Origin: Lachnospiraceae bacterium
Lineage (GTDB): Bacteria; Bacillota; Clostridia; Lachnospirales; Lachnospiraceae
Direction of reading: 5' to 3'
Assembly (NCBI GenBank): GCA_021200345.1
Contig: JAJQGR010000101.1
Location: forward strand, 1-5,344
DNA: 5,344 bases
This document shows, one piece after another, positions 1-5,344 of this stretch (its first letter is position 1; each line of letters starts with the position of its first letter). The notes under the pieces are model-generated. The model made no database searches. It was not told where the DNA came from and saw nothing but the letters and a program-made list of their open reading frames with translations. Position numbers and translations under genes: made by a program.

Positions 1-16
1 AGTCCCCTGTTATCAT
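1..16 (-). CDS. Start of an unidentified gene (first five codons only)
   Basis: On the minus strand an ATG at 16-14 opens a frame reading Met-Ile-Thr-Gly-Asp before the window ends. It is preceded by GAGG at 24-27 with a 7-base spacer, which is ideal ribosome-site geometry, and it follows the helicase stop by 58 bases on the same strand. That spacing and orientation fit a downstream co-transcribed gene. Five residues are too few to name a family, and I assign no function. The alternative is a chance ATG after a purine-rich stretch. Confidence 0.4.
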
Positions 17-23
17 GCCTTTT

Positions 24-27
24 CCTC
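24..27 (-). promoter_or_regulatory. Ribosome binding site for the gene leaving the left edge
   Basis: The minus strand reads GTGAGGAAAAGGC and then ATG. GAGG lies 7 bases before the start codon. This site is the main reason for calling a gene start here at all. Confidence 0.4.
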
Positions 28-74
28 ACTTTCCCCACCCCGTGAAAAGTAACAACATAAGAAACCGGATTCCC

Positions 75-3809
<3,735 letters not shown>

Positions 3810-3817
3810 TGATGTTT

Positions 3818-3823
3818 CCTCCC
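3818..3823 (-). promoter_or_regulatory. Strong ribosome binding site of the SNF2 helicase
   Basis: The minus strand reads GGGAGG, then AAACATCA, then the ATG at 3809-3807. The 8-base spacer and near-perfect anti-16S match fix the start at this Met and imply translation independent of the upstream hydrolase. Confidence 0.85.
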
Positions 3824-3836
3824 GTTTTCCGGCGTC

Positions 3837-3850
3837 GCGGCAAAATCCGC
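3837..3850 (-). other. Small hairpin just upstream of the helicase ribosome site
   Basis: GCGG at 3847-3850 (minus-strand reading) pairs with CCGC at 3837-3840 around a 6-base loop. It sits 13 bases upstream of GGGAGG. An outer TCCGG/CCGGA pair (3862-3866 with 3828-3832) could extend it with large internal loops. A four-base stem can easily arise by chance, and it does not cover the ribosome site. Confidence 0.15.
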
Positions 3851-3891
3851 CTGTTCCTGCACCGGACAGTGGCTTATCTTAGCGTGGATCT

Positions 3892-3921
3892 GCCGGTCTC
3901 ATGCCAGATTGCTTTACCGGC
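3892..3921 (+). terminator. Possible weak terminator (plus-strand polarity) between hydrolase and helicase
   Basis: GCCGGT (3892-3897) and ACCGGC (3916-3921) form a perfect six-base stem with an 18-base loop. TTTTTCT follows immediately on the plus strand (3922-3928), which is terminator polarity for plus-strand transcripts. No plus-strand gene ends here, and in the minus direction the stem is preceded by the A-tract and not followed by T. The loop is long and the stem short. It may be a weak guard against antisense transcription, or simply an inverted repeat. Confidence 0.25.
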
Positions 3922-3935
3922 TTTTTCTAAAATCA

Positions 3936-4838
3936 TTATTCTTTGTCAAAAAACTCCAGGATATCCTCATATACCTGCTGATTTTCTTTTTCATTCAGGA
4001 TCTCATGGCGCATGCCGCTGTAAAGCCGGCCCTCCACCTTTGTATAGCCCCGCTCCACCAGAAAGCTTTTTAATCCCATAAAGCTCTTCTTGGACTGAAT
4101 GACCGGGTCCTCCAGCCCTGCTGCCAGCAAAATGGGCAGCTGCTTATTGGTCACATGCCACCCCTTTTTGGAAAAGACTTCTTTCAGCATGTGAAACAGG
4201 GCGTCATAGGCGTCCAGCGTAAATACGAAACCGCACAGGGGATCCTCATTGTACGCCTTCACATTGTCCTCATTGGCGGAAAGCCAGGCATTGGGTACAT
4301 CATAGCCCTTATTGTAGACGCCGAAAACCAGATTGTTTAAGCTCTCCACTCTGGCCCGGGGACCCTCCTTTTTCTTCAAGACCGCGGTCAGCGCCAGCGC
4401 GGCTGAAATGGCCGGATTGTTGGTGGGCGGGCCGGAAAGCACCAGCTTGTCGATCAGGTTATCATGATTTTTCAGATACAGGCGGCAGGCCAGGGTTCCC
4501 ATGCTGTGCCCAAACAGATAAAGCTTTAACTGCGGATACCTGGTCTTCAGATACAGCGAGATCTGAAACAGATCCTGGGCCAGTGCGTCATAGGGCTGCT
4601 CGTTAAAATATCCGTAGGCATCCGGATAAGCAAGGCTCATGCCGTGACCCCTGTGATCATGAATTGCCGCCACATAACCGTTGGCCGCCAGATATCTCAT
4701 GAAATCATAATAACGTTCCTTATGCTCGCACATGCCGTGAGTCAGCTGAATGACCGCCTTCGGCTCTCCCTCGGGCTCTATAATGGCGCCGCTTAAAGGC
4801 ACATTGTCCAGTTTTGATGTGACAATAAAATTCTTCAT
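3936..4838 (-). CDS. Alpha/beta hydrolase, monoacylglycerol lipase-like (serine aminopeptidase S33 / Hydrolase_4 type)
   Basis: This is a complete 300-residue soluble serine hydrolase, close to the usual family length, with no signal peptide, so it is cytoplasmic. It probably cleaves ester bonds of monoacylglycerols or lysophospholipids; the substrate is inferred from the family. Visible landmarks are the oxyanion-hole strand with HG at 34-35 (THGMCEH), DHRGHG at 61-66, the nucleophile elbow GHSMG at 110-114 with Ser112, the acid Asp244 in GLEDPV, and the catalytic His278 in GMRHE. The triad is complete. The cap region around 185-221 (WLS, DPLCGF and FTLDAY) resembles bacterial MGL/lysophospholipase-like proteins. 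It lies 76 bases after the PLP enzyme and 126 bases before the helicase, on the same strand. The chosen Met gives the expected N-terminal beta strand directly. An esterase or peptidase activity in the same fold is the alternative. Confidence 0.93.
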   Translation of the reverse strand: MKNFIVTSKLDNVPLSGAIIEPEGEPKAVIQLTHGMCEHKERYYDFMRYLAANGYVAAIHDHRGHGMSLAYPDAYGYFNEQPYDALAQDLFQISLYLKTRYPQLKLYLFGHSMGTLACRLYLKNHDNLIDKLVLSGPPTNNPAISAALALTAVLKKKEGPRARVESLNNLVFGVYNKGYDVPNAWLSANEDNVKAYNEDPLCGFVFTLDAYDALFHMLKEVFSKKGWHVTNKQLPILLAAGLEDPVIQSKKSFMGLKSFLVERGYTKVEGRLYSGMRHEILNEKENQQVYEDILEFFDKE

Positions 4839-4848
4839 TCCTTTTCAT

Positions 4849-4856
4849 TCCTCTCT
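4849..4856 (-). promoter_or_regulatory. Ribosome binding site of the hydrolase, with a competing upstream ATG
   Basis: The minus strand reads AGAGAGGA, then ATGAAAAGGA, then the hydrolase ATG (4838-4836). GG to start is 11 bases, slightly long. The AAGGA directly abutting the start is too close to act as a ribosome site. An out-of-frame ATG at 4848-4846 follows the purine box with no usable spacer and is not expected to initiate. Confidence 0.55.
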
Positions 4857-4877
4857 GAAAAATCTTTTGATGTCAGA

Positions 4878-4898
4878 GCCAGAGCATTTAGCCCTGGC
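4878..4898 (-). terminator. Intergenic hairpin after the PLP enzyme, weak terminator or processing structure
   Basis: GCCAGGGC and GCTCTGGC (minus-strand reading) form an eight-base stem, including one G-T pair, around the loop TAAAT. It begins 16 bases after the stop codon of the PLP enzyme. No T-run follows directly; the first T-tract (ATTTTTC) is more than ten bases downstream. It therefore lacks the canonical intrinsic-terminator layout and may instead protect the 3' end of the upstream message or allow partial read-through into the hydrolase. Confidence 0.35.
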
Positions 4899-4914
4899 AT
4901 CATCTTCCTTTACT

Positions 4915-5344
4915 TCACCTGCGAAAAACATACCTGTCCAGCCTGTCAAAGGCGTCCTGCAGCATGGAGAATGGCACCGCCAGATTCATGCGTATGGTAT
5001 CCGGCTGTTTAAACGGCCTGCCGTCCTGCCAGATCACTCCCACCCGGATTCCTTCTTTCAACAGCTCCTCCACGCTCATCCCATGCTCCCTGCACCACTG
5101 AGAGCAGTCCAGATAAAGCATATAGGTTCCCTGGGGTTTTGAAAGCGTCACTCCGTCAAAGTTTGACGTAATAAAATCATACCCATAATTCACATTTTCC
5201 GTCAGTACCTGGCAGAGCTCATCCACCCACTCCTGTCCCTCTTCTCCGTAGGCGCCCATCAGCGCGTACATGGACAGCACATTCATCGCGTTATAATCCT
5301 GTCTTTGACAGTAACCAAAAAACTCGAGCGCTACAATCCTTGAA
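4915..5344 (-). CDS. PLP-dependent aminotransferase / C-S lyase of the MalY/PatB type (C-terminal part, 5' end outside window)
   Basis: The last 142 complete codons of a fold-type I PLP enzyme. The frame is open to the right edge, so the Met at 5286 is internal: the residues before it (ending FFGYCQRQDYNA) continue the same protein. Family enzymes are about 390 residues, so roughly the C-terminal third is seen. Recognisable parts are the helix with AYGEEGQEWVDEL, the GTYMLYLDC strand, VGVIWQDGRPF, and the terminal TIRMNLAVP, whose Arg (codon 4990-4992) is the family's substrate carboxylate-binding residue. MalY/PatB enzymes cleave the C-S bond of cystathionine or cysteine conjugates to give pyruvate, ammonia and a thiol; some act as aminotransferases. 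The PLP lysine is outside the window, so activity cannot be confirmed. It is the first gene of the visible co-oriented block. Confidence 0.88.
   Translation of the reverse strand, partial: SRIVALEFFGYCQRQDYNAMNVLSMYALMGAYGEEGQEWVDELCQVLTENVNYGYDFITSNFDGVTLSKPQGTYMLYLDCSQWCREHGMSVEELLKEGIRVGVIWQDGRPFKQPDTIRMNLAVPFSMLQDAFDRLDRYVFRR

Noticed and set aside
3860..3949. Promoter for the helicase: TTGACA at the hydrolase end, or TAAGAT in the gap.
   Set aside because: TTGACA has no acceptable -10 hexamer at 16-18 bases, and TAAGAT has no -35 element at a workable distance.
4849..4914. Promoter before the hydrolase, using CTGACA as a -35 element.
   Set aside because: The position 17 bases downstream reads GAGGAA, which is the ribosome site and not a -10 hexamer.
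5284..5286. Met at 5286 as the start of a 123-residue protein.
   Set aside because: The same frame stays open to the window edge with family-like sequence, so this Met is internal to the truncated PLP enzyme.

Overview
The window is a compact, single-strand gene block from what looks like a Clostridia-type Bacillota genome, most likely Lachnospiraceae. This is an inference from three things: the roughly balanced base composition, the strong AGGAGG-type ribosome sites, and the protein flavour (a SWIM/SNF2 helicase of the Firmicutes type, a short clostridial monoacylglycerol-lipase-like hydrolase and a MalY/PatB-type enzyme). No species call is possible from the sequence alone.

All genes read on the minus strand, so transcription runs from the right edge to the left. 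In that order they are: the C-terminal third of a PLP-dependent aminotransferase/C-S lyase of the MalY/PatB type (4915-5344, N-terminus outside the window); a 76-base gap with one hairpin; a complete 300-residue alpha/beta hydrolase of the monoacylglycerol lipase type (3936-4838); a 126-base gap with overlapping inverted repeats; a complete 1244-residue SWIM-like/SNF2 helicase (75-3809) that fills 70 percent of the window; and, after a 58-base gap, a ribosome site with the first five codons of another gene that runs off the left edge (1-16).

The genes are co-oriented and close, but they do not form an obvious pathway: sulfur amino-acid or PLP metabolism, lipid/ester hydrolysis, and an ATP-driven DNA translocase. 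I see no convincing promoter or strong terminator between them, so read-through is possible but unproven. There are no tRNA or rRNA genes, CRISPR arrays, insertion sequences or prophage genes. I found no clear undescribed system. The points most worth a second look are inside the helicase: a SWIM zinc motif whose final histidine is tyrosine, an in-register A-AAA-AAG slippery heptamer just inside that motif, and two low-complexity inserts.
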